A DNA stretch of 64,000 nt from Dermatemys mawii (lineage: Eukaryota > Chordata > Testudines > Dermatemydidae), in NCBI GenBank assembly GCA_007922305.1, contig ML677328.1, positions 7,338,540 to 7,402,539 of the forward strand, in the 5' to 3' direction. Every line of letters starts with the position of its first letter. Positions within the stretch are counted from its first letter, which is position 1. This document shows positions 36,545 to 49,375 of this stretch, in pieces. Position numbers and translations under genes: made by a program. The notes under the pieces are model-generated. The model saw only the letters and a program-made list of their open reading frames with translations, did not search any database and was not told the origin of the DNA.

Positions 36545-37654
36545 TTTGATTTGCACCAACATCAAATCTGGCCTCCAGATTATTAAAACAGTAAAAATAG
36601 CAAATTAATGCCTCGTGACTTGGGTTGGTACCAAGCATCCTGGCACTAGTGAAAATGGACTGGAGTATGAAGCAGCCATCTTTTCACTCCATTTTATACA
36701 ATATACATGCTCCCTTTTAAATCAAATTAAAATATTAAATTGTATTTCCAGCTATTCCACAACATAATATGCAGGGCTACAGAATAGTTGCAAAGTAAAC
36801 TGTTGGGTAATTAAGAATGCTCACAAATTTGTTGCACCACATGTGCATCTCCCACACATTTCAAACCCTGGGCTATTTAGGCACAGCACATAGTAAGGAG
36901 AAGTGAAGAACTACATGGTCCCAAAAGGAAAATTGGGAGGCATTTTGCCTTTGCCAGGCAGAATGTCTTTCCGGACTCCTGGGTTCACAGTCTGCAGACC
37001 AGCATCTTTTTTCTGGGTGCCCCTTACTCCCACTGGCTAGTCACATGTACTGGGGCAAGGGGGGAGCAGACTGCGTACTCTCCAGAGTACAAGGGGTGCA
37101 ATTCTGCCTGGTGCATAAGTGGGCTGTGCAACGAGGAGAGAAATCTTCTGATGCCCTCCCCAACCTATTATACACCAGCATAAAAGTCAGGCAGAATTTG
37201 ACCTATAGTGAGCTTGATGTTCAAGTTGATGGAAAGAGGTCTACTATGGATGCACACACTTCTCAAGCAAGTGCCTATTTCCAGAAAAACCAAATATGAA
37301 ATTTCAAATTAATATACAGCACGTAGAAGCTGCAAGAATAAATCATCCTTAGAGCTTAATTGATCATATTGTTCTGAATGTTCTGCTACATAGAGTAAAC
37401 ACGTAATGAGCTGAAAAAATGGCTCACTTAGCCCAAAACATTCTAACGTGTGTGCCTAAGGGTAGCGACTTCAATCTCTAATTGGGCATATAAATGTAAG
37501 TGCCTTCATTTTCAGAGACCCACAGCTCTCATTAACTTTATAAGCATAGACTCCCAATCCAAGTTTAAAAATGTCAATACTTCTTGTTTTTTAATCATGT
37601 TTCTATAGTTTTACAGGGCTCTCCCCAGAGACAGTTATGTAAATAAAATAATTA
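36545..37654. other. Unassigned non-coding stretch
   Basis: Nothing recognised. Confidence 0.45.
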
Positions 37655-37697
37655 GATATATATGTATATATATATTATACACACACACACACAAAAT
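37655..37697. repeat. (TA)n/(CA)n microsatellite
   Basis: An alternating TA run passes into about eight CA units. Confidence 0.9.
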
Positions 37698-39524
37698 ACA
37701 GCTACAGACATTTTCATCCAACAAATTATTTTGTTGCATCATATGGAGTAACAATTAGAGTCACAAAATATTGAAATATTCACATACTGATTATGTATGT
37801 GTGCAATCAAAACAAATAATAAGTGACAGTTTGGCTATATGGCATCTTTTCTTTAGTTTAAATTATACCATCAGGTTTTTACAGCGTACAGTAGGATCAT
37901 AAATGATCATTTAAAATTAAAAGAAAAACAGTACATATTTATGATTTTTAAGGCAGCTTGTCTGAATTTTCCACAGAGATGTTAGCATTCTAATAGGAGA
38001 GAGATAACTCAAAAAAAATTAATTTTAGCATTAATACAAATGTAAAAAATAACAGAGGAAGAATGCTATCTGAACTGAAGAAGCTAAAGTAAGCTAAAGT
38101 AAGTAGGATGTATATCAAAGACTAATTCAGTTAGGTCAACAGAAAAATCAATCCAATATTCCATAGGGTTAAAACTATCTCTCTCAGTCCAACAAATCTA
38201 CTATTATTCAAACATTGAAAGCAAAAAAACAAACAGTAGACACTAGGAAGTACCACAGAGCAGGAAAAATTAATCAGGTATATGAAACAGAGTAGAAACC
38301 ACCATACCCAATCATAAGCATCGACCAAACCCTGATGTCTCTGAACTCTTTTCCACCAGCAAAGGAAATGTAAGCTAAAATAACCTGCTTCCCATAACTG
38401 TCTTGGCAGGACTTATTATACCTTTTAGGGACTGTTTGATGAGGGTATAAAAAACAAACATTAGCAAATGACCCTCAGCACAGTGATAATACCCAGCCCA
38501 CATAATCTGTTGGGTACTTATACTACAGTGGCAGATGCCGTATCAGTGCAAACATGGAATAAATTAAAGAGAATGAACAAAAAGTTATCCTTAACTCTTC
38601 CCCATAGAGTACATAGACAGGTGTGTAATTCTGTATGTACAGGAGAAAAGTAAGGAAAAGACGACAAAAAAAGGGGGATATGGAAATAGAGAAATCAGAA
38701 CACATGGAGGTATGCAAGGAGGGATGTGCTGGAGGCTAAGAAAAAACAAACAAAACAAGCAACAACGTGGTATCTAATATTTTTCCTATTGAGTTATTAA
38801 TCAATCACATTAAAATGAAGATACAAATGTCTATGTATGTCTCAAATATAATACAATCATCACGAATATCAGAAATAATATAATGGTAAATCTGAGAATA
38901 AGCAGTTTCCACGCGGTTGTGGGGGGAGAGGAAAAAGGCTAACAATAGTCTTTGCATAGCCTGTATTCACTTAGCTGGGTTGTAACAAGTAAGCTCTGTA
39001 TTTTAGTGCTCCTCTGAAAGATGAATATCTTTTAAAAGAGACATTTCAGAAAGATCTCTGATCTTCAGAAAGAAAGTCATCCATCTCCTGGAAAGAATGA
39101 AATCTTTGGAGTCAAAAGTACATTTCACTTTATGTCCCCTCAGGATTTTCTGGGAATGACATGTTTGATGCTGAGCAGCCTATATACAAGCACCATTTTT
39201 TTCTTTGGAAAGGAAGAATAAAATACATAGCCCATACACACAGACACAAAACCTTAATCTATCTATATATATATTAATGACTGCCTGCGTGAAGAATGTA
39301 AAATTAAACCGTGGCTTATCAGCAATCTGTTCAGTTTAGTGTTCTTTCCATGTTTTAAAGGCATTTTTAATCTTTTTCTATGTAAATATGGTATACAAAC
39401 ACTATAAATTAATCCACTCTGAAAGTTACAAGACTGCAGTGCATTTATAATTGTATTCTTACACCAAATTTCAAAGAAAATTCTGAAACACATCTATCAC
39501 ATCACCTTCCAATTTGTTTCTGAA
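37698..39524. other. Unassigned AT-rich non-coding stretch
   Basis: No gene is recognised. The decamer AGCTAAAGTA is tandemly repeated twice near 38083-38102. Confidence 0.45.
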
Positions 39525-39873
39525 TCCAAACCTCTCCCCCGAGGCAACTTTCTCCCACTGTTGATATCTCTGCTGAAGCTTACAATATCAAGAAGCACCC
39601 AGCCAACACTCACCACTGAGAACCCTCCAAGTGATAAAAAGAAGGTAAACTTACTAACTACAATCTTGATAGAATCTATAGTTACAGTGAAAGACATAGC
39701 TGTGTTCATCTCATAGCCAAGGTGAACAGAGAGAGACCCAGAGAGAAACTGAAACTTAAAATCCTTTGTCTCCTGAGGAATTTCTCATTGGTCAGTTGTC
39801 CACCTCTCAGGTTACCTTTAGCTTAACCCCTTACAGGTAAACAATAATTCTAGGCTCCTTCACACTTACGACA
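39525..39873 (-). mobile_element. Partial solo LTR, TGTCATAA family (copy 5)
   Basis: The first ~350 bp of the LTR are kept in minus orientation, ending CACTTACGACA at 39873. The rest, including the polyadenylation signal and the CCTGACA end, is missing below 39525. Because integrase inserts whole LTRs, the loss must be a later deletion. Flanking duplication cannot be tested. Confidence 0.88.
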
Positions 39874-39874
39874 G

Positions 39875-39935
39875 GCCAGGATTGGGAACCGCAGCCAATG
39901 GGAGCTGCGGGATGGGGGGTGGGAGAAACGACAGC
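39875..39935 (+). repeat. Fragment of GC-rich turtle repeat
   Basis: The block 'ggaaccgcagccaatgggag' and the following 'ctgcggg' match, inverted, the right end of the nested repeat at 49603-50437. It sits directly at the edge of LTR copy 5. Confidence 0.55.
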
Positions 39936-40834
39936 GCCTGCAAAGAGAGGTGACCTGCCTGATGTGGAACTGTGACCAGTATCTCTGCCAGCAACAGCAG
40001 ACAGCCACCAGAAGTGAGCTCCACTGACACACACCCCTCCTCCGCAATGTACTTCTTGAAATGCATCACAATTTATAGTCCTCTGTTGTATAGAAAAAGA
40101 TACGATTGTTCCCCCTTTCATAAAAGATAGTAAAGAAAAATTAATGGCCATCTTTTCACCTGGTTTTTTAATTGTTTTTGCTCCTTCTAATTTCCTGCAG
40201 TAGTTTGCAAGGTGACATTTTCAGAATCTCATTACAGATTGATTGGCTAAACTGTTATGAAACTAAGAGAATTCTTATAAAGAACAACCTTCATTCATTA
40301 TAAATTCAGACCTAATGATGCCATTCCCTGCAAGCCTCATGCAAACAGAAAGTACAGAAAGGCCCATGCTGGATATAGATCACAGGTACAACAGAAAACA
40401 ATGAAGTGTATAATCTGAAAAATGTCTGATAACACTGTGGTGAAAAGTCTAGTATCTGTGTTTTCTACTGAATGCAAGACAAGAAGGAGATAAGCAAACA
40501 GTACCTAAAAATTTTCAGAAATGTCATTCCCTACTATAAAGAGCTACTTGCAAGGAAACAACAACTCCAGGTATTTAACATTCAATTCCCTTTACTTTGT
40601 GAACACCTGACTGCTCTCTTTTGTCTTTCAATCCCTCTGAGCTCTGTGCCTCATATTACACTTCATCCTTGGAACACCATCCGTATACTGGTGCATCAAG
40701 CTTCCACCTTTCTCCCTGTCAGATCAATTTCAATCTTAAATCTACTACCCTAACATGTATGTGTGTGTGTGTTTAAAAATACTGAACTACTATATGAAGA
40801 TTCCATTTCCTGGTGCCCTGATGCTTTGTGCATC
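39936..40834. other. Unassigned non-coding stretch
   Basis: Nothing firm is seen. A short (GT)n run lies near 40759-40771. Confidence 0.45.
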
Positions 40835-40945
40835 TGACTTGTCTATTTTCCACCCTTTCTTGGACTATAAACTTTCCAGGGCAGAGACACTCATAAGTCA
40901 TTATTATGTTCAGAACATTTCAGCACCCAAACAATAAATGATAAT
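40835..40945 (+). repeat. MIR/L2-type 3' tail repeat
   Basis: Blocks 'ttggactataaactttcc' and 'gggcagagac' followed by 'cagcacccaaacaataaatg' match the order in the copy at 10480-10630. Confidence 0.5.
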
Positions 40946-42339
40946 TATGTCTAAGTTCCTAAAAAGGCAATGTAGGTTTTAAAATCTCACTGCACAAAGG
41001 AGCACTCCTGGGCGTATTTGGAGACAACGGAATGGACTCAAAACTATTCAGACCCTGCTAGACAGTTCAGAAAGCATTTTATTTTCAATTATTCCATATG
41101 ATTTGCAAAAATATGTGGGGAAATGGTGGTGAGGTAAATCTCTCGCTTTCCTACAGACTTCTGGTAACTGTCATAAGGAGTTCCTGAAACTTACGGTGAG
41201 AGATAACATACTTTCATTAAAAGGTACAAATAAATATATATTTGTTCATAACTATGGTCATGTTATGACCTGGCTTCAGTCAATCTTTTTTAAAAAAAAT
41301 ACAGCAACTTTGACCCAAAATGATTCCAAAGTGATTTACAGGTTGTATGTGTAAAGATCACTCAGTCAACTCTGAAACGCAATGTCCTCTGGAGCGGAAT
41401 CAGCAGCCAAACTAAAGCAATAATACGATGCAAGAATGTTTGTTTGTTTTAAAGTGAAGGAGAGAACAATAGGAAGTTTAACAGAAGGCTTTGGGCAGGC
41501 AGAATAATTACCAAAACTGGAATTTAACAAGAACACTGCAATTAATATACATTGTTTTGTGAAGTGTACTATAAATGACCATGTGTGGTTAGAAAACTGG
41601 TCTTATGTATAAAATGGCATGTCCAACTCCACAGTGCCCATAAACTTTGTGTGGGAGCACTGATTGAGTGCTAACTCAGAAGGAGTGTCATACCACTTAT
41701 TGAATCCCAACATTTCTTGAGGAACCATGTTTTCCATCCAAGTGCTTACTAACATCCACTCATGCTTAGGACCTTAGAAGTTAAGCAGAAAGTCCAAATG
41801 CTATGGCTCCATGCCAACATTTGAAAAATTCTACTTCCCAGTTACCAGGGGATGAGTAAATTGTTTTGGCAGGCAAGTAAAATATAATTAGCTTTTTCAT
41901 TATTACCAATAATCATAGCCAAGGGCAGGCAAGTGGATTGTGTGTCTGCGCTCATAAATTTTCATAGTGACTCTGGGAGATTGCTCCATATATTTTCTGG
42001 TCTCTATTTCACTCACCACCCATAATCCTCTGCAGTGATTTGGCAAATCATAGATCTAACCTTAACTTTAAAAACAGGAATGGCTGTTTTCCAAGTGAAA
42101 AGTATTTAGGCAAATTCATCCACCTGATGCCAGTGTAGCAATTCACAAAATACTGTGATAATCAGTGCAGATGGCACTCACCCATAAGCAAAGGAAGAGA
42201 GAAGAATCTGGAAGTGAACCTTGGGCTAGGTAAACAGTGTAGCATGGAGGGGTTTTGTTTTGTGGAACATTGGTCCACCCTCTATGGAGAAAGAGGAATG
42301 TATAATTTGGATGTCCTCCAAACTCACCACCTAACTACC
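40946..42339. other. Unassigned non-coding stretch
   Basis: No exon or repeat is recognised. Confidence 0.45.
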
Positions 42340-42519
42340 AGGGGAAACAATCTTTTTTTGGGACAGGCTGGCTAACTTAGTCAGAAAAGCATTAAACTAA
42401 CAGCAAAAGGGAAGAGGAAAAAAGAGGGAAGCTATGAACACTAAGCATAAAATAAAGATATTGAAAACAAAATTAGTCAAAGAAGCAAAGGATATGAAAA
42501 GAAAATATTATTTAATTGC
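42340..42519 (+). mobile_element. CR1 5' region, upstream of LTR insertion
   Basis: Blocks such as 'caggctggctaacttagtca' followed by 'gcattaaactaaca' match sequence that precedes the endonuclease in CR1 elements. It continues after LTR copy 6 at 43323. Confidence 0.6.
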
Positions 42520-43322
42520 TGTCATAACCATAAAGTAGCCTAGAATGCCTGTTTACCTGTAAGGGGTTAAGAAGCTAAAAGAAACCTGGTTGGCACCTGA
42601 CCAAAAGAACCAATGAGGACCGAAGACGTTTTCAAACCTGGAGGGAGGGAAAGTGCTTTGTGTGTGTCGCTGGTTCGCTCTGGGGCTTTCAGACGAATGA
42701 GAAAACTCTTCTTCTCTCCATCTAATCTGTATTCTTTTTCACCAGCAACAGTACGTAATTTAGCCAGGCAAGGCTGTAGCTTATATTTGTTTTTTCACTT
42801 GTGAATTTCTCAGCTTTTTGGGAGATATCTTGTGTTTTCTCTGTATCTTGAACTCAGCAGAGCGGGGGAGGAACTCCTCTGTGGTGTGGGTTTTTCTTTG
42901 AGTCTTTTCGTGATTGTAAAGTGTTTTTCCGCTGATTCCTATACAGATTGTGTTTCTCATCTTTTCCTTTAATTAAAATCTTCCTTTTAAGAATCTGACT
43001 GATTTTTTCCACTGTGCAGATCCAGGCTTTTGGATCAGGCTCATCTAGCAGGATTGGTGAGGGGTTTTTCTCAAGCTTTTTCCAGGGAGGGAGGTTTAGG
43101 CTTGCGGCGGGGGGGGATTTTTGGAAAGAGAAGGGGCTCCAAGTGGTCCTGCCCCTAGTTCTTGGGGTATGCTTGGTGGTAGCAACATACTGTTCCAGAC
43201 ACAGGAGAAACTTGTGTCTTGGAGAAGTTTTAACCTAAGCTGGTAAAATAAGCTTAGGGGGTCTTTTCATGCAGATCCCCACATCTTACCCTAGAATTCA
43301 GAGTGGGGAGGCAATCCTGACA
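42520..43322 (+). mobile_element. Solo LTR, TGTCATAA family, divergent (copy 6)
   Basis: An 803-bp solo LTR in plus orientation from TGTCATAACCATAAAG to GCAATCCTGACA. The pentamer ATTGC stands on both sides (42515-42519 and 43323-43327), a perfect target duplication. Its middle third differs from copies 1-5, so it belongs to a different subfamily. An ATTAAA polyadenylation signal lies in 'tttaattaaaatc' near 42974. It inserted into a CR1 element. Confidence 0.92.
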
Positions 43323-43440
43323 ATTGCCTATACACCAATGCTAGGAGGATGGGTAGAAACAAGAGGCAATAAATAAGAAATTTCATGAGCATAAATTCAA
43401 TGTAGTTGGTGGTATTGAATTAATTAGGGATTAATAACAA
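43323..43440 (+). mobile_element. CR1 endonuclease start
   Basis: After the LTR the plus strand reads LYTNARRMG and then HKFNVVGG-like, matching the start of the CR1 apurinic-type endonuclease, which nicks target DNA. Only about 35 codons remain, with a stop among them, before the sequence jumps to the 3' part of a CR1. Confidence 0.7.
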
Positions 43441-44475
43441 GAATTTTTGTTATAAGCTGGGGACACATCAGTTGGAAGTAAGAGAGGAAGAGAAGGACCG
43501 CGGAGTATTGGTTGATCACAGGATGACTATGAGCCGCCAATGTGATATTGCTGTGAAAAAAGCTAATGCAGCCTTGGGATGTATCAGGTGAGGTATTTTC
43601 AGTAGAGATAAGGAGTATTAGTGCTGTTATACAAGGTGATACCTCATCTGGAATACAGTGTGCAGTTCTGGTCTTCCATTTTCAAGAAGGATAAATTCAA
43701 ACTGGAACAGAAAGGCTACTAGGATGATTTGAGGAATGGAAAACCTGTCTTATGAAAGGAGACTCAAAGAGCTTGGCTTGTTCAGCCTAACCAAAAGAAG
43801 GCTGAGGGGAGATATGATTGCCCTCTATAGCTATATCAGAGGGATAAATACCAGGGAGGGAGAGGAATAATTTAAGCTCGGTACCACTGTGGACACAAGA
43901 ACAAATGGATATAAATTGGCCATCAGGAAGTGTAGACTTGAAATTAGATGAAGGTTTCTAACCAGAAGAGTGACGTTCTGGAACTTTTATGGCAAAAGAC
44001 ATATCTGGCTTCAAGATTAAGCTTGATAACTTTATGGAAGGGATGTATGAGGGGATAGCCTAATTTTGGAAATTAATTAATCTTTGACAATTAGCAGTAA
44101 ATATGCCTAATGGCCTGTGATGGGATGGGATCTGAGTTATGACAGAGAATTCTTTCCTGGGTGTCTGGCTGGTGAATCTTGCCCACATGATCAAGATTTA
44201 GCTGATTGCCATATTTGGGGTTGGGAAGGAATTTTTCTCCAGGGCAAATTGGCAGAGGCCCTGGGGATTTTTCACCTTCCTCTGCAGCATGGGGCACGGG
44301 TCACTTGCTGGAAGATTCTCTGCACCTTGAAGTCTTTAAACCATGATTTGAGGACTTCAGTAGCTCAGACATCGGTTAGGGGTTTATTACAGGAGTGGGT
44401 GGGTGAGATTCTGTGGCCTGTGTCATGCAGAAAATCAGACTAGACAATCATAATGGTCCCTTCTGACCTTAAATA
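43441..44475 (+). mobile_element. CR1 3' end
   Basis: From 'gaatttttgttataagctg' to 'ggtcccttctgaccttaaa' this is the distal part of a CR1 on the plus strand, ending at the true 3' terminus. Blocks such as 'tgtgcagttctggtcttcca' and 'gagacatatga'-like follow the family order. Frameshifts are frequent. Confidence 0.85.
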
Positions 44476-45090
44476 TAGAGCTGTCAGTTTGACATCAATC
44501 CTGGATAAAATAATGGAGCAGTTGATACAGGATTCAATTAATAAAGAATTAAAGGAGGAATATCTATATCTAATGCCAATCAGTATGTGTTTATGGAAAA
44601 TAAATCCTGTTAAACTAACTTCATATCTTTTTTATTGATGAAATTACCTTTATAGTTGATAAAGGGAATAGTGTTGATGTAATATGCTTATACTTCTCTA
44701 AGCTATCTGACTTAGTATCTCATGACATTTTGTTTAAAGAACTTGTAGCATATAACATTAACATGACACAGATTAAATGGATTAAAAGTTGGCTAACCAA
44801 TAGGTCTGACAATGCAACTGTAAATGGGAAATCATCATTGAGCAGAAGTTTTTCTAGTACAAACCCACACTTTTTGGCCCTACATTATTTACAAGTTTTA
44901 TCGGTGATCTAGAAGAAAACATAAAATCATTGTTGATGAAGTGTGCAGATGACACAAAATTCGGACAAGTGGGAAATAGTTAAGAGAACATGTCACTGAT
45001 GCAGAGAGATCTGGATTGCTTGGTTAGCTGCACACAGTGTGTGTTTTAATATGGATAAATGTAAATAGGCCATACTTTCAGGAATTTCTA
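44476..45090 (+). mobile_element. CR1 reverse-transcriptase segment, out of order
   Basis: Plus-strand sequence encodes degenerate pieces of reverse transcriptase: VICLYFSKLSDLVSHD, IKWIKSWLTNRS, and KCADDTKFG containing the catalytic ADD. In an intact CR1 this segment precedes the 3' end at 43441-44475, but here it follows it. It ends about where that 3' segment begins in element coordinates. It may be a rearranged part of the same copy or a second insertion. Confidence 0.82.
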
Positions 45091-47879
45091 TATCTAAATT
45101 CATCCAAACACAGCATCTATAGCTGGATTCAGTTTTGTGGCTTGTTTTCACCTTCAGCTGCCTCTGATTAATTTAGAACATGGATATGCTCGCCTCTGTC
45201 CTAATTACCCAGATGCTTTATTTTGTTTCAAGAATGCCCCTTGCAGTTTAGAAGATTGCTTTACCAGCCCTTTCCAATTCTCGGTGTCTCTGGTGCATTG
45301 AAGCAACTGTGGTTCTACATTCTCAATTCCAGATCACTGATCTGAGAAAGTTAGCTTATCCATTTTCCTGCCTGAAGACGTCGCCAAAACTTTTTGGTCA
45401 GGCTTCAAAATTCTCCAAAATTTTGGGTTGCTTTGTTTTATTGCCATTTTTGTAGAATTGAGTTTTCCCTTCAAGTCAACGGTTTCTTGCAATTCTGAAT
45501 TCACTGGTGTCCCTTTGACTTGGGGGGGAAAAAAATCACACGCTGACTGAACACTGCTGTATTCATTTGTTTTCTAGCATTCTCGTCATGATTTTTCTCC
45601 ACTTTTTTTCAACTGTTAGTGCCTCACCAAGCTTGAAAATTATTATCCATCAGTCTTCACTTGTGAGAACAACTGAGATGCTTCAAAGCAATCTAACACC
45701 TCCTTTCTTCTTTTCACCTTTCACATGTCTTTTTAATTACAAAAACATTCAATCTACGTTTTAGTTTTAAATGGAGATATTCACTGCAGCTAAAAGAAGA
45801 TATTATATTGTTCTGCCTCACAGAAAAGATTTTTCTCCCTCTCAGAGCAGAGGGAGAGACAGCACTGATGAAACAAAATCTATCAAATGCAATGCATGTG
45901 TATATTTGGATTTATTAAAATCACATTTCTACAGATATGCAAAATGTGAAAACATGAAAATTACACTCTATATCGAAGAGCTGAGGGGTAGCCTTATGGC
46001 TTTTTTTTTTTGCATTCTAACCACACTTTTTTTATATACATATTTCCCACTCTTTTTAATACAAATAGAAAGCATAACAAAACAAAATGGAAGTGTGAAG
46101 AAAAAATATTTTACTGACATTATCATAGCCTTTTGTGTTTACTTTATTGATGTTTTCATTTCCCCTGATGTAAATGTATTTTGCCGAAATGATTTGTTCC
46201 AATGTGTTAAGGTAGCACACTGGAAAACAAACAACTCCTAATGACTAATGGACCAACTCAGAGTCTAGACACTAGAAAACAGGTATGAAAAGTTTAATAT
46301 AATCTGGAATGAATATAAAAACCGGATGTGAAAAAATGACTATACTTACAAAAGTACTGAAGGAAGGAACCGAGCTCTAATAATTTAATATGGGTATGAT
46401 AGAATGCATACATTAAAAGTGAATATATTAATATACGATAATAAAAATGCATACACTACCAATGAATTATTCCTTACTACACAGAGGAGAGTGGAATATT
46501 GGTCTCTTATTAATTTAGTTGCTTTGCAATATTATTCTTCCCCTCAGCGATAGCAGAGAATTATAAAGACCTTTTACTAGGGAATCAATTTAGTGTGAAA
46601 TTCACAAGTGTCTCTCCTGACTGAACAAAAGTGCTCCAACATCTAGGGATGCTAAATGCACTTGTATACAGCACATGAATCTCTGTTTAATGCAATCCAC
46701 TGGAGGCCTATCAGACACAAAGCGATGTGGAGATTGTATTCTCATGTGAGAAGATATCCCTCACTAGGCTGCTTTACGTCTGCTCTCCTTCAGACACTAA
46801 AGGTGATATAGCCAAAGCAAGCAGGGTGCAAGGTCATCTACAGTCCAGTAGGCAGCAGCAGGAGCGAGCTCAGCTGATTGCTCTCAGACAGCAGTTGACA
46901 TGTTATGGCAGAATGCTCCTCTGAGCCTTGGGGCAAATAAATACAACTGTTCTGGATTATCCATATCAATAAACTTGTTACATTTACCATACGTCAATTA
47001 GACACTGTTTATGCTTAGTTTCAAACTCTATTTGAAAGTAAGCATAAACAGGACTAGGTCCAGTGTTTTTTTGGGAAATTGTTTAAAATAGAATGGTTCT
47101 GTCCAAATTGGCCAGCAAGCCATATCTGGAAGTATTTTAGCCCGACCCAAATTTAAACAGAGTTCAAACTCTGTGTTCAAACGTGGCTATCTGACTAATG
47201 TAGACAAGATCTACAAACAAAAAAAAGTTTTACATACAATACAAGCATTTTAGAATATGAAGTCCTCCTCCAACAGCTCCCCTTTTTGCAGCAGAAATGT
47301 TCTTTTTCCAGATAGAATACCTAGAGATATTAATGTGCCATAAATACCTATGTCACACTTCAATGCATACACATTTCAACAACAGACAAATTCTGCTGGC
47401 AGTCAGAATTTTGGTCAAATAAGGACCATGGAATTTGATCCATCTTTAGCAGATGTACAATCTCCTGCATGGGTTGTATATTTTACGAGCTAATGACCCA
47501 CTGGGTGAAGAAACCCTCGATTTTCCACTGAAATTTCTCCCTAATTCAATACCAGTGCTGACCTTGGACTACACCTCTGTCATACTTCACAAGCAGATTT
47601 TCCTTGAGTGCTTGCATGAACAAACTCCTCATAAACTGAATGGCATAACCTGGACTAGACTTTCTCTGATCTCTGCTGATTAACTGTTTGCTCTAACACA
47701 TTCCCTCACAGTCTCTTCACCAAAGCTTCATTCCAACCTGCCCCTCTTATCCCATTTTTCTCTGCCATGTTCCCTTCAGCCCCCTTCAGTTTATTGTCTC
47801 CTAATTAACAACCTTCAACTCCCCAAAATACACAACTCATGGAACTAGCAGAATGTTTGCTATGATCACGTTGTTCACT
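45091..47879. other. Unassigned AT-rich non-coding stretch
   Basis: No gene is recognised. A plus-strand open frame of 156 codons (45771-46241) has a hydrophobic middle but no domain, no ATG context of note and AT-rich composition. I consider it chance. Confidence 0.45.
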
Positions 47880-48040
47880 CTGCTTAGGTTATACCTCTTC
47901 CCATACCCTGTGTCTGTCTTGTTTATTTAGATTTTAAGTTTTTGAGCAGGGACCTTCTACTGTTTGTATACAATGGGGCACTGTTCTTGGTTGGCCCTTC
48001 GGCACTACTTTAATAACCATGTTTAATAATAATAATAACA
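47880..48040 (+). repeat. MIR/L2-type 3' tail repeat
   Basis: Blocks 'tatttagattttaagtttt', 'gagcagggacctt' and 'tacaatggggcactg' ending in an AAT-rich tail follow the family order. Confidence 0.55.
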
Positions 48041-49375
48041 CTCTGTGCAGATGTTACACCTGTTGACCATTTGAACACTTTAGCCAATGCAGAGACTCAT
48101 TTTCAGGTTCTTACAGAGAGTACATTATACACACTCAATGATCTGCATTGACTTGCACTGCATTTCCAGTTGCAACCCCCCAAATGTATAAGTATCCCCA
48201 AGGTACTTAAACAGGCCTGAAGTTCTAAATATTCCTAATTATCTGAGAGGCAATGCCATGGCAACTTTCTTTCTTCTGCAATTCCATGGCAACTGACATC
48301 AGCTGAGGTGCTTGTGCTGATAGTTCCCCATGTTAAACAGTAGGGGGCTACTGATACATCATCTCAGGATTTGCTTCCTTTTGGTCCAATTGGGGTCATA
48401 TCTACTGACCTTTGGAACTGGCTTAAGACCTTGATGTTCTCTCAAGGATACAAAAAGGAGTTGGGACAAAAAGGAGGAAATGAGGTAAGGGGAGTGATTG
48501 TTCATTTGCAATGGTTGATTAGGAGACAAATTATTTGGCAAGACTGGGGAATTTGTATATTGTATGTATATTTAGGGCAATGTGCAGGCACCTCTTGTAA
48601 ATAATGAATACAAATAAGCAAAAGGAACAAATAAAATTGGGAATATTTAAAAGCATTACAAAGACAAAGTTGTAAAATATTAAATCAATGTTTTTAACCT
48701 CCATAACAATTGTATTTTTAACACTACTGAATCACTTTTCTTCAGGTTTATTCTGGTTTTTAAATCTCAACAAGACCAGCAAAATGAGACAGCTTTGAAA
48801 CTTACAGGTTCAACAATTTTTTAGTTATCTCACTGTAAAAGTTATAATTGAAACAGATGGAATAGCCTGCCTCCACCTCTTACTTGAACAAGGAAAGATC
48901 AAATTATTTCACTTTAAATTTAAAATATATACACATGTACACACACCCATGACTCAGACTAAACATAAAATATCATCCTAAAATGAATAACTTTATAGGT
49001 GGTATAGACAACTGTGTAGAACAGAAGCTGGACAACAACCCTAACTGTGGTGTATGCAACCCAGCTGGACTAAAATGTTCATTTTCTTATGTGTGAAATG
49101 TTTGGAATTGCATATATTATACACAGTTTACAATAAACTTTCTGATTGTGAAATACACTAATATGACATTTCTTCAGAGAAATCACACATATTAATGGTT
49201 CATAAACAGAGTACTACTACATTTAAAATCCAAAGTAATGTGAAGCACAAAAATAGTTATAGAATTAATTCTGAGATTTTTTTTAAAATCAATGTACTGT
49301 ATAAATGACCATACTGTGTTAAAATGCTCCTATAAAATATTGATATGCATTTTCAATAATCTTTTATAAACAAAC
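48041..49375. other. Unassigned non-coding stretch with a CTCF-like site
   Basis: No gene is recognised. ACAGTAGGGGGCTA at 48337-48350 is a moderate CTCF-core match on the plus strand. Confidence 0.4.

Noticed and set aside
45771..46241. 156-codon open frame with hydrophobic middle
   Set aside because: Hydrophobicity follows from T-rich sequence, and no signal peptide or family match can be supported.
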